Source: RZZS01 sp964491785
GTDB taxonomy: Bacteria; Pseudomonadota; Alphaproteobacteria; Micavibrionales; Micavibrionaceae
DNA length: 64,000 nucleotides
NCBI GenBank assembly: GCA_964491785.1
Contig: CAZBGS010000006.1
Span: 78,232-142,231 of the forward strand
Direction: 5' to 3'
The stretch's first letter is position 1; each line of letters begins with the position of its first letter. Positions 1-8,700 of this stretch are shown piece by piece. The translations under genes were made by a program, and so were the position numbers. The notes under the pieces were generated by a model, which saw only the letters and a list, made by a program, of their open reading frames with translations, made no database searches and was not told the DNA's origin.

Positions 1-229
1 CCGCGTCCGCAAAGTCGGTCTGGGCAAGGACGCTTTGCTCTATGTCAGCCACATCCCCTCCGAGATAGACGAATTCGGCTGCCGCCCGGGCTGCGTTTTC
101 CAGTTTCATCTGTGTATTGATGTAAAGACCGGCGTCCACCATTCCGATCAGCACCAGAAGAATGATGGGCGCTATCAGGGCAAACTCTGTCGCGGCCACG
201 CCTGACGTATTTTTAGTATATTCTGACAA
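1..229 (-). CDS. TadE-like pilus/secretion protein (3' part cut off by window edge)
   Basis: The visible 76 residues start with a short polar stretch (SEYTKNTSGVAATEFAL), then one hydrophobic segment rich in I/L/V (about residues 16-33), then an amphipathic helix. This is the N-terminal signature of TadE/TadF/TadG-type minor pseudopilins of Flp pilus (Tad) systems, including the G/A-x-x-x-E-F context recognised by TadV-type prepilin peptidases. The proposed start is TTG at 229-227, because a GAGGAG ribosome-binding site lies a few bases upstream; no ATG is suitably placed. It lies 22 bases downstream of the TadG-like gene on the same strand, so the two are probably cotranscribed. The C-terminus is outside the window. 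Confidence 0.75.
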   Translation of the reverse strand, partial: MSEYTKNTSGVAATEFALIAPIILLVLIGMVDAGLYINTQMKLENAARAAAEFVYLGGDVADIEQSVLAQTDFADA

Positions 230-251
230 GCTCGCTCCTCGAATGGCAAAA

Positions 252-1532
252 TTACATGATAAGCTTTACGGAATAGGTTCCGATATCCCTGACTCCCGTT
301 CCTTCGCAGGCGTTGCCAAAAGCCGGGTTGCCGTGAAGGGTTATGGTCTTTGCGATCACCTTGGTGCAGACTTCCGGGTCGTTCCCGGAAGTGCTGTTGT
401 TGCCGCCAAAAGAAATACCGCGGTTCGGAGTATAGATGACCCCGGTAATATTGATTTCGCTGGTTCCGGTGAATTTGTTCTGCTTGCTGCTGCTGTCTTC
501 GGGAGCGTCCTGATAGATGACGATGCCCTCCCACGGTTCGCCTTCAGCCGGCGCAGTAAAGTCGATTTTCTTGCCGCCGCTGATGTTTATGTTGCCATAT
601 TCCCCGTTGCCACTGTTGGTCAGGATAAATGTCACTCCCTCCCCATACAGCGACCCTGCTCCGGACACGCTGAAATCGCCGCCGTCGATAACGTAAACGC
701 CCGGCTCGAAGGTAATATTCACGTTCCCCGAAATATCAAGGCCGCCGCAATAAACGCCGGGCTTCAGAGTCTCGGACTGGCTGACCTTGACCGGCGATTT
801 TGAATCGTTCTTGCTGCAACTGCTTTCCTGGTCGTTCTCTAGGTCCGCGTAAGGGTCTCTGGTTCTGCTTGCTTTCGTCTTCATGGTCGCGTAGTTGAAT
901 TTGGCGGCTCCGCCTTTGACCTTGTAACCGCCTGCGATCGACACGTCGCCGATATTGATATCCACCGCGCCGTTCAGTGACAGGGCGTCATCGGCGCCGG
1001 AGTTCATCGCCATGCCGCACCCGGCGGCGTTGATTTCCACCGCCCCGCTTGTGGTTATTGCTCCGCTGGCACTCTCGTCAAGGCTGAGCATGCAGAATCC
1101 GCCGCCTGAATCAATGACAGCGGAAGCGGCCGCATTAGCAACGAAGACATCATCTCTGAACAGTATTTGCGAAAAATAAACCCTGGCTTTTTGCCTTATG
1201 CGGGCGGTTACGATCGTGGCCCCGGAACTGTCGTCGATGACAAGATCCAGCACGTTACTGCCGCCATCGACAAAGCCATTGTTTCTGGCTTCCTTCATTC
1301 CGGCGAACTCGGCATAATCCCCATGACCGTTGGCTATCTCCCAGGCTGCCGCGACCACGGCCGCGTCGGCTGCCGTTTGCAGGCTGCGCTTGGTCATTAC
1401 CCAGCTTCCGACATCGACGCCGATACCCGCAGCCCCAACGATAACCGGTAGCAGCCCCGCTGTAAGAGGCAGTATGGATCCCGCCTCGCTCTTGATATAC
1501 CGCTTGATAAACGCGGAAAGTTCTAACCCCAT
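252..1532 (-). CDS. TadG-like protein, copy 1 (Flp pilus-associated, with beta-helix-like region)
   Basis: About 426 aa. The N-terminus has the TadE/TadG pattern: a short charged stretch (KSEAGSILP), one hydrophobic segment (about 18-40) and an amphipathic helix with the typical QTAADAAVVAAA string of Tad-like proteins, which would anchor it in the inner membrane with a periplasmic bulk. The C-terminal two thirds are unusual for TadG. They are rich in G, N, D, S and short repeated turns (GVYCGG, GVYVIDGGDFS, GVTFILTNSG, GNINISGG), which suggests a right-handed beta-helix or other solenoid. Four or more cysteines could form disulfides. The ATG at 1532 is preferred over the in-frame codon at 1538 because AGGGAG then sits at normal spacing. 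It is a tandem paralogue of the next gene upstream. The exact role (minor pilin, surface protein) is inferred. Confidence 0.75.
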   Translation of the reverse strand: MGLELSAFIKRYIKSEAGSILPLTAGLLPVIVGAAGIGVDVGSWVMTKRSLQTAADAAVVAAAWEIANGHGDYAEFAGMKEARNNGFVDGGSNVLDLVIDDSSGATIVTARIRQKARVYFSQILFRDDVFVANAAASAVIDSGGGFCMLSLDESASGAITTSGAVEINAAGCGMAMNSGADDALSLNGAVDINIGDVSIAGGYKVKGGAAKFNYATMKTKASRTRDPYADLENDQESSCSKNDSKSPVKVSQSETLKPGVYCGGLDISGNVNITFEPGVYVIDGGDFSVSGAGSLYGEGVTFILTNSGNGEYGNINISGGKKIDFTAPAEGEPWEGIVIYQDAPEDSSSKQNKFTGTSEINITGVIYTPNRGISFGGNNSTSGNDPEVCTKVIAKTITLHGNPAFGNACEGTGVRDIGTYSVKLIM

Positions 1533-1568
1533 AACCATTCTCCCTACTATATATTCTATGCAGGGACG

Positions 1569-1605
1569 AGTTAACGAATTTTTTACTTTAGATACAATTT
1601 GATAT
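1569..1605 (-). promoter_or_regulatory. Upstream element of TadG copy 1, duplicated at 2924-2960
   Basis: A 37-base AT-rich stretch about 37 bases before the start codon is nearly identical to the stretch upstream of the second TadG-like gene (33 of 37 positions match by eye). It contains GTTAAC at one end and an ATTGTAT-type block at the other when read on the minus strand. Conservation in non-coding DNA next to two paralogues suggests a shared promoter or regulator site carried along in the gene duplication. I cannot assign a sigma factor or regulator. Confidence 0.55.
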
Positions 1606-1623
1606 GGTTTAATAATAAATATT

Positions 1624-2883
1624 CTACATAACCAGCCTAACGTTATTAACCCCTATTTCTCTTACGCCGTAGCCTGTGCAGGCGTTGCCGAAAGAGGGGT
1701 TGCCGTGGAGGGTTATGGTTTTGGCGATAACCTTGGTGCAGGATTCCTTCTCGTTGCTCATAGTGCTGTTGTTGCCGCCGAAATCAAGGTCACGGTTTGG
1801 CGTATAGACAACCCCTGTGATATTCATTTCGCTCGATCCTGTGAGTTTGTTCTGCTTCCCGTTGGCGGGGGGAGCGTCCTGATAAAATACTATGCCCTCC
1901 CACGGCTCGCCCTCGGAGGGAGCGGTGAAGTCTATTCTGCTGTTGCCGACGATGTTGATGTTGCCGTAGATGCCATTGCCGCTGTTGGTCAGGATAAAGG
2001 TCACTCCCTCGCCGTAAAGAGATCCGAAGCTCGTAGCGCTGAAATCACCGCCGTCAATCACGTAAACGCCCGGCTCGAAAGTGATATCTCCGCCAGTGAT
2101 GTCAAGCCCTCCGCAATAGACGCCGGGCGTTAACGTTGTGCTTTTCGTGATTTTCAAAGGCGATTTGGCCTGGCCCTTGGTGCAAAAGCTTTCTTCGGTA
2201 TTTTCGATGTCCTGATAAGGGTTCTTGGTTCTTCCGGCCCGGGTTCTCATCTTTGCATAATTGAAATTGGCCGAGCCCCCTTTTACCTGATAACCTCCGA
2301 CGATCGTCACTTCGCCAATATTAATATCTACTTTGCCGTTCAGGTACAGCGCGTCGTTCGCGCGCGAGTTAACGGCCATGCCGCATCCGGTGGCATTTAT
2401 TTCAACCGAGCCGCTGGTTGTGATGGCGCCGCTTGCCTTCTCGTCAAGGCTTAGCATGCAATAATTGCCGCCGTCGTCGATAATCGCCGAGGCGGCAGCG
2501 TTGGCTACGAATACATCCTCTTTAAAAAGTATTCGTGAAAAATAAACTTCCGCCTTCTGCCTGATGCTGGCGGTTACGATAGTGGCCCCGGAACTGTTGT
2601 CGATAACCAGATTTAATGTATTGTTTCCGCCCGGATCAAAACCGTTCTTCTGCGCCTCTTTCAATGCGGAATACCGGGCATAATCCTCAAATCCGTTGGC
2701 TATCTCCATCGCGGCGGCTATCACCGCGGCATCGGCTGCCGTTTGCAGATTGCGCTTGGTCATAACCCAGCTTCCGGCATCGACGCCAATACCAGCGGCC
2801 CCTATGATTACCGGTAGAAGTCCCGCAGTAAGAGGCAGGATAGACCCGGCCTCGCTCTTGAAATACCGCTGTAAAAACTTCAT
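1624..2883 (-). CDS. TadG-like protein, copy 2 (paralogue of 252-1532)
   Basis: 419 aa, closely similar over its whole length to the copy just downstream: same N-terminal hydrophobic segment (SILPLTAGLLP), same QTAADAAV helix, same GVYCGGLDI and GVYVIDGGDFS repeats, and a shared ending with CTKVIAKTITLHGNP followed by FGNAC. Known Tad-like proteins sit in the inner membrane of Flp pilus loci. The glycine/asparagine-rich C-terminal region probably forms a beta-solenoid, which is an inference. The start at 2883 is supported by AGGAG eight bases upstream. The two copies differ mostly by scattered substitutions and small length changes in loops, so this is an old duplication rather than a recent identical repeat. 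Each copy has its own copy of the upstream element. Confidence 0.75.
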   Translation of the reverse strand: MKFLQRYFKSEAGSILPLTAGLLPVIIGAAGIGVDAGSWVMTKRNLQTAADAAVIAAAMEIANGFEDYARYSALKEAQKNGFDPGGNNTLNLVIDNSSGATIVTASIRQKAEVYFSRILFKEDVFVANAAASAIIDDGGNYCMLSLDEKASGAITTSGSVEINATGCGMAVNSRANDALYLNGKVDINIGEVTIVGGYQVKGGSANFNYAKMRTRAGRTKNPYQDIENTEESFCTKGQAKSPLKITKSTTLTPGVYCGGLDITGGDITFEPGVYVIDGGDFSATSFGSLYGEGVTFILTNSGNGIYGNINIVGNSRIDFTAPSEGEPWEGIVFYQDAPPANGKQNKLTGSSEMNITGVVYTPNRDLDFGGNNSTMSNEKESCTKVIAKTITLHGNPSFGNACTGYGVREIGVNNVRLVM

Positions 2884-2923
2884 GGCTAATACTCCTGACG
2901 CTATTTTATTTTAGCGGCAACCA

Positions 2924-2960
2924 AGTTAACGAGATTTTTACTTTAAATACAATTTGAAAT
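2924..2960 (-). promoter_or_regulatory. Upstream element of TadG copy 2, duplicate of 1569-1605
   Basis: Same GTTAAC...TACAATTTG block as before the first TadG-like gene, 41 bases ahead of the start codon. Its conservation between two otherwise diverged intergenic regions suggests function (promoter or operator). Confidence 0.55.
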
Positions 2961-2984
2961 GATTTTATTTCTACTTTTTATGAT

Positions 2985-3005
2985 CCCTCTCCCGGCGGGA
3001 GAGGG
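2985..3005. terminator. GC-rich hairpin between gltX and TadG copy 2
   Basis: Perfect inverted repeat CCCTCTCCC - GGC - GGGAGAGGG. It follows the gltX stop on the minus strand, where no strong T-run follows; on the plus strand it is followed by ATTTT. The same CCCTCTCCC/GGGAGAGGG palindrome recurs after recA (49637-49657), so it may be a dispersed repeat that also serves as a transcription end. Confidence 0.5.
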
Positions 3006-3038
3006 ATTTTGAGAAAGGGTATTTTATTTAAGATAAAC

Positions 3039-4370
3039 TTACGCCAGTCTCTCGGTGGCTCTTGCCCGGCCTATCAGAGGCAGCAGGGAAGCGAGTTCCG
3101 GGCCGTGATCCATTCCTGTCAGGGCTTTGCGCAGCGGCATGAATAGATCCTTACCTTTGCGCCCGGTAGCCTGCCTGACGGATTCCGTCCACTGTTTCCA
3201 GGTGTTCTCGTCCCACGGCTCTTCCGGCAGCAGGTCTGCGGCGGCTGCGAGAAACTCCCCGTCCCCGACCGCAGGCTCGATAGGCCCTCTGGCCACGTTC
3301 CACCATTCGCGAACGTCTTCAAGCCGGACGATGTTGCTCCGCACCGCAAGCCAGAAATCCTCTGTAACTTCCGGCAAGCCGATATTGGCAAGACGTACCT
3401 TTACGATATCGAAATCCGCCTCATGCAGGATTTTGGCATTAAGGCGAAGCAATTCGTCGAAATCGAATTTAGGCGCTCCTTTTGAGAATTTGGTGATATC
3501 AAAACTTTCAACAATCTTTTGTATGTCTGTAAACGGCTCGATCGGATCGGCTGAGCCCAGCCTCGCCAGTAGGCTGACCAGCGCCATCGGCTCCAGTCCT
3601 TCCTCCTTGCGCAGATCCCGCACGCTCATCGCACCAAGTCTCTTCGAGAGCTTCCCGCCCTCGATATCGTTGATAAGCGGCAGGTGGGCGAACGCAGGCA
3701 GCTTCGCGCCAAGCGCCTTGAACATCTGGATATGCGCCGCCGTGTTCGATACGTGGTCTTCGCCGCGAACGATATGGGTCATGGCGTAGTCGAAGTCGTC
3801 GATAACCGAACAAAGGTGGTAGAGCGGCCTGCCGTCCTCGCGCAGTACCACGGGATCGGACATAGTGTCGCCCTGGAATTTGACCGGCCCCCGTACCAGG
3901 TCATCCCATTCGATAGGCTCATGAACAAGCTTGAAACGCCAGTGAGGCTGGCGGCCTTCTTTTTCGTATTTCGCTACCTGCTCGGCGGTCAGATTAAGCG
4001 CCGCCCGGTCGTAAATCGGCGGCAGCCCTCTGGAGAGCTGGGTTTTCCGTTTTAAAGAAAGCTCTTCCGGCGTCTCGTAACACGGGTAAAGATGGCCGCT
4101 TTCCTTGAGTTTCTCGACGACTTCCTCATATCTTCCGAAGCGATCCTTCTGCCGGGTCTTCTCGTCCCAGTCCATGCCCATCCACACTAGGCTTGATTCA
4201 ATGACTTCTTCGTACTCCGCCTTGCTGCGCTCGGTGTCGGTATCGTCGATACGCAAGAGGAAATGCCCTCCCTGGCTCCTCGCGAACAGCCATGTGATAA
4301 GGGCGGTTCTGGCGTTGCCGACATGCAGATAGCCTGTTGGCGATGGAGCGAAACGTACGCGAACGGACAT
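3039..4370 (-). CDS. gltX: Glutamate--tRNA ligase
   Basis: 443 aa, normal for a bacterial class I glutamyl-tRNA synthetase, which charges tRNA-Glu (and in many alphaproteobacteria also tRNA-Gln, later amidated by GatCAB). The N-terminus FAPSPTGYLHVGNART carries the HIGH-type ATP-binding motif (here HVGN). The second class I motif is KLSKR around residue 240. The Rossmann catalytic part is followed by a helical anticodon-binding domain from roughly residue 310. The GRPLYHL and VIDDFDYAMTHIVRGEDH strings are family hallmarks. The ATG start directly precedes the conserved N-terminus. It is a single-gene unit here: the TadG genes lie downstream on the same strand beyond a hairpin, and a divergent aldolase gene lies upstream. 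Confidence 0.95.
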   Translation of the reverse strand: MSVRVRFAPSPTGYLHVGNARTALITWLFARSQGGHFLLRIDDTDTERSKAEYEEVIESSLVWMGMDWDEKTRQKDRFGRYEEVVEKLKESGHLYPCYETPEELSLKRKTQLSRGLPPIYDRAALNLTAEQVAKYEKEGRQPHWRFKLVHEPIEWDDLVRGPVKFQGDTMSDPVVLREDGRPLYHLCSVIDDFDYAMTHIVRGEDHVSNTAAHIQMFKALGAKLPAFAHLPLINDIEGGKLSKRLGAMSVRDLRKEEGLEPMALVSLLARLGSADPIEPFTDIQKIVESFDITKFSKGAPKFDFDELLRLNAKILHEADFDIVKVRLANIGLPEVTEDFWLAVRSNIVRLEDVREWWNVARGPIEPAVGDGEFLAAAADLLPEEPWDENTWKQWTESVRQATGRKGKDLFMPLRKALTGMDHGPELASLLPLIGRARATERLA

Positions 4371-4499
4371 GATACTTGCTTTTCCTGTAGCTTTTCAAAG
4401 CCTAATTCCTTAGCAGATATGCCCGTTCAGTAAAAGTAATTTGATTATGGCAGCAATATTGCCTTGCAAAAATGAACTTCTGCTATTAGAACCCCGCGA

Positions 4500-5522
4500 A
4501 TGGATTCTTTCATCTCATTCAAATCTGATTACTTCGAATTAGGACATCCCCGCCTCATCGAAGCCCTGGGAAAAGCCGCGATGGAGCAGAACAAGCCCTA
4601 CGGCCATGACGTTTACTCCGAGAAGGCAGCCGGCCTTATCCGTGAACTGGCCGACAGCAGAAACGCCGACGTCCATCTTGTTTCCGGGGGAACCCAGACC
4701 AATCTGGTTTGCCTCTGCCATATCCTGAAGCCTTACGAGTCGGTCATCGCCTGCGACACCGCGCATATCTCGGTTTACGAAACCGGAGCGATCGAGGCCA
4801 CCGGCCACAAGATAAACACCGTCGCCAATAGTTTCGGCAAGCTGACCGCTGGCGACATAGAGGGAATACTGGAGTCCCACGAATCCGAACATATGGTGCT
4901 GCCGAAGGTGGTCTTCATTTCGCAGTCGACGGAACTCGGCACGATCTACAGCAAGGCCGAACTGGCCGCCATATCCCGCTGCTGTCGTGAAAACGGGCTT
5001 TACCTCTATATCGACGGTGCGCGCCTTGGCAGCGCCCTGGTAGCCGCCGATTCCGATCTTTCCCTCGCCGATCTGGCCTCCCACGCCGACATGTTCTATA
5101 TCGGCGGAACCAAGAACGGCTCGTTAATGGGCGAAGCTGTGGTTATCGTCAACGATAATCTGAAAGAAAATTTCCGTTTCACCCTGAAGCGCCGGGGCGC
5201 GATCCTGGCCAAAGGCGCCGCACATGGCATCCAGTTTTACGAATTCTTCAAGGACGGCCTTTACATGGATCTGGCCCGCCACGCCAACGCCATGGCATAT
5301 CGCCTCGCCGACATGCTGAAACAGTCGGGCGCGACTTTTGCCGCTCCGCCGCAAACCAACATGATCTTCCCGATTTTGCCCATTAAGACCATCGAGCGTC
5401 TTGAAAAGGATTTCCTTTTCTACCGCCGCGCCAAGGTTACCGAAGACACGCAGGTGATCCGCCTTGTCACCTCCTGGGCCACTCCCGAGGAAAGCGTTGA
5501 AGCCTTCGGCCGGGCCCTGTAG
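4500..5522 (+). CDS. Threonine aldolase family PLP enzyme (low-specificity L-threonine aldolase-like)
   Basis: 340 aa, the usual size for fold-type I PLP enzymes of the beta-eliminating lyase/threonine aldolase family, which cleave L-threonine or L-allo-threonine to glycine and acetaldehyde. The N-terminal SDYFELGHPRL and the GTQTN loop match the family. The YIDGARLGSAL block supplies the PLP-contacting Asp and Arg, and GGTKNGSLMGEAV contains the Schiff-base lysine (Lys205 by count). It is transcribed alone, divergent from gltX and convergent with nadE, and it ends in a canonical hairpin with a T-run. Related amino-acid lyases such as phenylserine aldolase share these motifs, so substrate preference is not certain. 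Confidence 0.88.
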   Translation: MDSFISFKSDYFELGHPRLIEALGKAAMEQNKPYGHDVYSEKAAGLIRELADSRNADVHLVSGGTQTNLVCLCHILKPYESVIACDTAHISVYETGAIEATGHKINTVANSFGKLTAGDIEGILESHESEHMVLPKVVFISQSTELGTIYSKAELAAISRCCRENGLYLYIDGARLGSALVAADSDLSLADLASHADMFYIGGTKNGSLMGEAVVIVNDNLKENFRFTLKRRGAILAKGAAHGIQFYEFFKDGLYMDLARHANAMAYRLADMLKQSGATFAAPPQTNMIFPILPIKTIERLEKDFLFYRRAKVTEDTQVIRLVTSWATPEESVEAFGRAL

Positions 5523-5532
5523 ATGTTTAATT

Positions 5533-5560
5533 CCTCCCTTCCGAGGGGGGAGGGTTTTTT
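5533..5560. terminator. Rho-independent terminator between threonine aldolase and nadE
   Basis: CCTCCC (5533-5538) pairs with GGGAGG (5548-5553) and is followed by a T6 run on the plus strand. On the minus strand the same stem follows the nadE stop codon, which itself overlaps the T-run (TAA at 5561-5559). It therefore probably ends both convergent transcripts. Confidence 0.75.
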
Positions 5561-7199
5561 ACAGAGGGCGTGAAATATTGTTATTCACAAAATGATTGGT
5601 TATCGGATACCTGCGGTCGCGGCCAAAGGCGCGGGAGGTGATCTTTATCCCGGGAGGAGCTTGCCTGCGCTTGTACTCGGCAATATCAAGAAGCCTCCAG
5701 ACAGTCCGCACCAGATCCTCCGAATGTCCTCTTGCGGCAATTGATTTGATATCCATGTCCTTTTCGATCAGGCAGGAGAGGATGTCGTCGAGCACATCAT
5801 AAGGGGGCAGGCTGTCCTGATCGGTCTGACCTGGTTTCAACTCGGCGCTTGGCGCCCTTGTGATGACCCTCTCCGGAATTACCGCGCCTTGCCGGTTCCG
5901 CCAGTTGGCCAGTTCGTAAACCTGGGTTTTGTAAATATCCTTGAGCGGGTTGAATCCGCCGCACATATCGCCGTAGAGCGTGGCATATCCGGTAGCCATT
6001 TCAGATTTGTTGCCGGTGGAAACGACCATGTAGCCGCTGCTGTTTGACAGCGCCATAAGCATCATCCCCCGGCAGCGTGACTGCAGATTCTCATAAGTGA
6101 TTTCCGGAACGGTTTCTCCAAGATGAGGCCCAAGCTCGTCTCCAAAAGCCCTGACCACATTGTCGATCGGTATAGTTTCGAGTCTGAAGTCAAAGGCGGA
6201 AGCCAGTTTTGCGGCATCGGCCATGCTGGCTTCAGACGTGTACGCTGAAGGCATCATCACGCATCGAACCTTGTCTGCTCCCAGCGCGTCACAAGCTATC
6301 GTGGCGCACAGCGCGCTGTCGATTCCTCCGGAAAGTCCTATCAGCACCCCGGGAAACCCGTTCTTGCGCACATAGTCGCCAAGGCCAAGAACAAGAGCCC
6401 TGTAAATGGCCTCGGTATTCGGCAGGTTGGGGATGATCTTGCCGGGGCCGAAAGTCCAGCTCCCCTCTTCCTGACGGACAAGCGACCACTGCCCGGTCTC
6501 TTCCTCGAACTCCTTAAGCGAAAGGACAATGTCGCCACTGGCGTCAATTGCAAATGAAGCCCCGTCGAAAACCAGCTCGTCCTGCCCGCCAACCTGATTT
6601 ATATAAAGAAGGGGCAGGGCAGTCTCTCTTGTTCTCGCTCTGGCCACATCCAGCCGGGTAATGCTTTTCGTTCCCTCATATGGCGAGCTGTTGGTAACCA
6701 GCAGCAGATCGGCGCCGTTTTCCCTGAGGCTTGCGGCAGGCTCCGGATACCACATGTCTTCGCATATCATTATCCCGAGCTTGCAGCCGCGAAACTCGAC
6801 AGGCAAAGGCAGCGGCCCGGAAGCAAATACCCGCAATTCGTCAAAAACCCCGTAATTGGGAAGATAATGCTTGGTAACTATATTCCTGATGCGTCCCCCT
6901 TCGATCAGCAGGGCGGCATTGTAAACCCTGCCTTCTGATTTCCATGGGGTCGGCAGCAGAATAGCTTTTCTGCTGCCCGTGGTGGTCTTGACAAGTTTTT
7001 CGACATGCTGGCCGATTTGCTCGATAAAAAAAGGTTTCAGCACGAGATCTTCCGGCGGATATCCGCAAGTGACCATCTCCGGAAACACAACCAGATCGGT
7101 GTCCTCGGGGCAATCCTCCCATATTTTGCGAATAAGACGAAGATTGCCTCCGAGGTCGCCTACTATGGGGTTGACCTGGGCCGGTACGACTTTGAGCAT
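5559..7199 (-). CDS. nadE: Glutamine-dependent NAD+ synthetase
   Basis: 546 aa two-domain enzyme of the last step of NAD biosynthesis. The N-terminal nitrilase-type glutaminase domain (about 1-260) has the Glu-Lys-Cys triad in FPEMVTCGYPPEDL, TKHYLPNYG and GIMICEDMW. The C-terminal NAD synthetase domain (about 270-546) has the ATP pyrophosphatase loop LSGGIDSAL and the GNKSEMATGY motif. The start was moved from the longest frame to ATG 7199, because GGAAGG lies 6-7 bases upstream and the longer version would run into the preceding gene. It sits 14 bases after the DAHP synthase stop on the same strand, so the two form a likely operon. Confidence 0.95.
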   Translation of the reverse strand: MLKVVPAQVNPIVGDLGGNLRLIRKIWEDCPEDTDLVVFPEMVTCGYPPEDLVLKPFFIEQIGQHVEKLVKTTTGSRKAILLPTPWKSEGRVYNAALLIEGGRIRNIVTKHYLPNYGVFDELRVFASGPLPLPVEFRGCKLGIMICEDMWYPEPAASLRENGADLLLVTNSSPYEGTKSITRLDVARARTRETALPLLYINQVGGQDELVFDGASFAIDASGDIVLSLKEFEEETGQWSLVRQEEGSWTFGPGKIIPNLPNTEAIYRALVLGLGDYVRKNGFPGVLIGLSGGIDSALCATIACDALGADKVRCVMMPSAYTSEASMADAAKLASAFDFRLETIPIDNVVRAFGDELGPHLGETVPEITYENLQSRCRGMMLMALSNSSGYMVVSTGNKSEMATGYATLYGDMCGGFNPLKDIYKTQVYELANWRNRQGAVIPERVITRAPSAELKPGQTDQDSLPPYDVLDDILSCLIEKDMDIKSIAARGHSEDLVRTVWRLLDIAEYKRRQAPPGIKITSRAFGRDRRYPITNHFVNNNISRPL

Positions 7200-7213
7200 C
7201 AAAACCTTCCAGC

Positions 7214-8605
7214 TTACTCGGCCGCGGCCGCGCAAGTTGCCGTAGAGCAATTCCGGCCTCGTAACGCCCGCAGCTCTTCAGAGAGCAGAAATGCAAGTTC
7301 CAGAGATTGATTTGCATTAAGGCGCGGGTCGCATGCCGTGTGATAGCGCTCCGCCAGATCGTTATCGGAAATCTTCTCTGCGCCGCCGATGCATTCGGTG
7401 ACATTTTGCCCTGTGAGCTCAAAATGCACGCCGCCGGCATATGTTCCTGCCTCGGCATGAGCTTCAAAGAAACCTTTGACTTCAGCAAGTACATGCTCGA
7501 AGTTACGGGTCTTGTATCCTGATGAAGCCTTGATGGTGTTGCCGTGCATCGGATCGCACGACCATACCACGTTGCGCCCTTCGTCTCTGACCGCCTTAAG
7601 CAGGGGAGGCAGCGCCTTCCTTACTTTCTCATGCCCCATGCGGGTTATCAGGGTAAGTCTTCCAGGCTCGTTTTCCGGGTTCAGCACGTCTACAAGACGC
7701 AGCAGACCGTCCGCCGTAAGTTCCGGCTGGATTTTCAGGCCAAGAGGATTCTTGACGCCGCGGACGAATTCCACTTGCGCATGATCGTCCTGATTGGTTC
7801 TTGCCCCGATCCACAGCAGATGCGCCGAAGTGTCGTACCAGTCGCCCGTAGTGCTGTCTACGCGGGTCATCGCCTCCTCATAGGGAAGAAGCAGGGCTTC
7901 GTGAGAAGTATAGAAATCAGTCTCGCGGAGAGTCGGAACGGTTTCGCTGGTAACGCCGCATGCCGCCATGAAGGAAAGCGCCTCGTCGATTCTTCTCGCG
8001 AGATCGTCGTAACGCTCGCCAAGCGGGCTGTCCTTTACGAAATCGAGGTTCCAGCGGTGCACCCGGTTAAGATCGGCATATCCACCCTTGGTGAACGCGC
8101 GAAGCAGGTTCAGGGTCGCTGCCGCTTGGTTGTAGGATTGAATCATACGGTGTGGATCAGGCCTGCGGCTCTCGCTGCTGAATTCCAGGGAGTTGATGAT
8201 ATCACCCCTGTAGCTTGGCAGTTTGGTTTCTCCCTTGGTTTCGAAATCGTCCGAGCGCGGCTTGGCGAACTGCCCGGCCATCCGCCCGACCTTGACGACC
8301 GGAACCGATCCGGCAAAGGTCAGAACGACGGACATCTGAAGAATTACGCGCAAGGTGTCGCGGATCTTGTTGGCGCTGAACTCCCCGAAACTTTCCGCGC
8401 AGTCGCCACCCTGTAACAGAAAAGCCTTGCCCTGGGACACATCGGCAAGCTGTCCTTTAAGGTTTCTCGCTTCACCCGCAAAAACCAGAGGCGGCATCTG
8501 GGAAAGAACCTTCTCAACCTCGGCCAGCGCCTTTTTATCCTCATAAACAGGAAGCTGCTTAACCGGTTTACTCCGCCAACTGTCGGGTTTCCACTCGCGC
8601 GTCAT
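7214..8605 (-). CDS. aroG: 3-deoxy-7-phosphoheptulonate synthase, class II
   Basis: 463 aa. Class II (plant/actinobacterial type) DAHP synthases condense phosphoenolpyruvate and erythrose 4-phosphate to start the shikimate pathway. Diagnostic strings are LLQGGDCAESF (metal-binding Cys), GRMAGQFAKPRS, GARTNQDDHAQVEF, VWSCDPMHGNT and GGVHFELTGQNVTEC, all in the expected order across the protein. The C-terminus ends in a short Ala-rich tail (TATCAAAAE). The start at 8605 opens directly into the family N-terminus WKPDSWRSKP. It is divergent from the PDE-like gene at 8701, leaving about 95 bases for back-to-back promoters, and it is followed closely by nadE. Confidence 0.95.
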   Translation of the reverse strand: MTREWKPDSWRSKPVKQLPVYEDKKALAEVEKVLSQMPPLVFAGEARNLKGQLADVSQGKAFLLQGGDCAESFGEFSANKIRDTLRVILQMSVVLTFAGSVPVVKVGRMAGQFAKPRSDDFETKGETKLPSYRGDIINSLEFSSESRRPDPHRMIQSYNQAAATLNLLRAFTKGGYADLNRVHRWNLDFVKDSPLGERYDDLARRIDEALSFMAACGVTSETVPTLRETDFYTSHEALLLPYEEAMTRVDSTTGDWYDTSAHLLWIGARTNQDDHAQVEFVRGVKNPLGLKIQPELTADGLLRLVDVLNPENEPGRLTLITRMGHEKVRKALPPLLKAVRDEGRNVVWSCDPMHGNTIKASSGYKTRNFEHVLAEVKGFFEAHAEAGTYAGGVHFELTGQNVTECIGGAEKISDNDLAERYHTACDPRLNANQSLELAFLLSEELRALRGRNCSTATCAAAAE

Positions 8606-8700
8606 TAAAAATCTCCAATATAAGGGTAGAACTAAGCCAACAATTAGGTAATAGTTGAATTAATTGCAAGCTTGATTAATTCACATTCCTACTTTTCGTA

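Noticed and set aside
1569..1605. CtrA binding site TTAA-N7-TTAA in the duplicated TadG element
   Set aside because: The TTAA-like blocks are about 13 bases apart, not 7, and one is TTAG.
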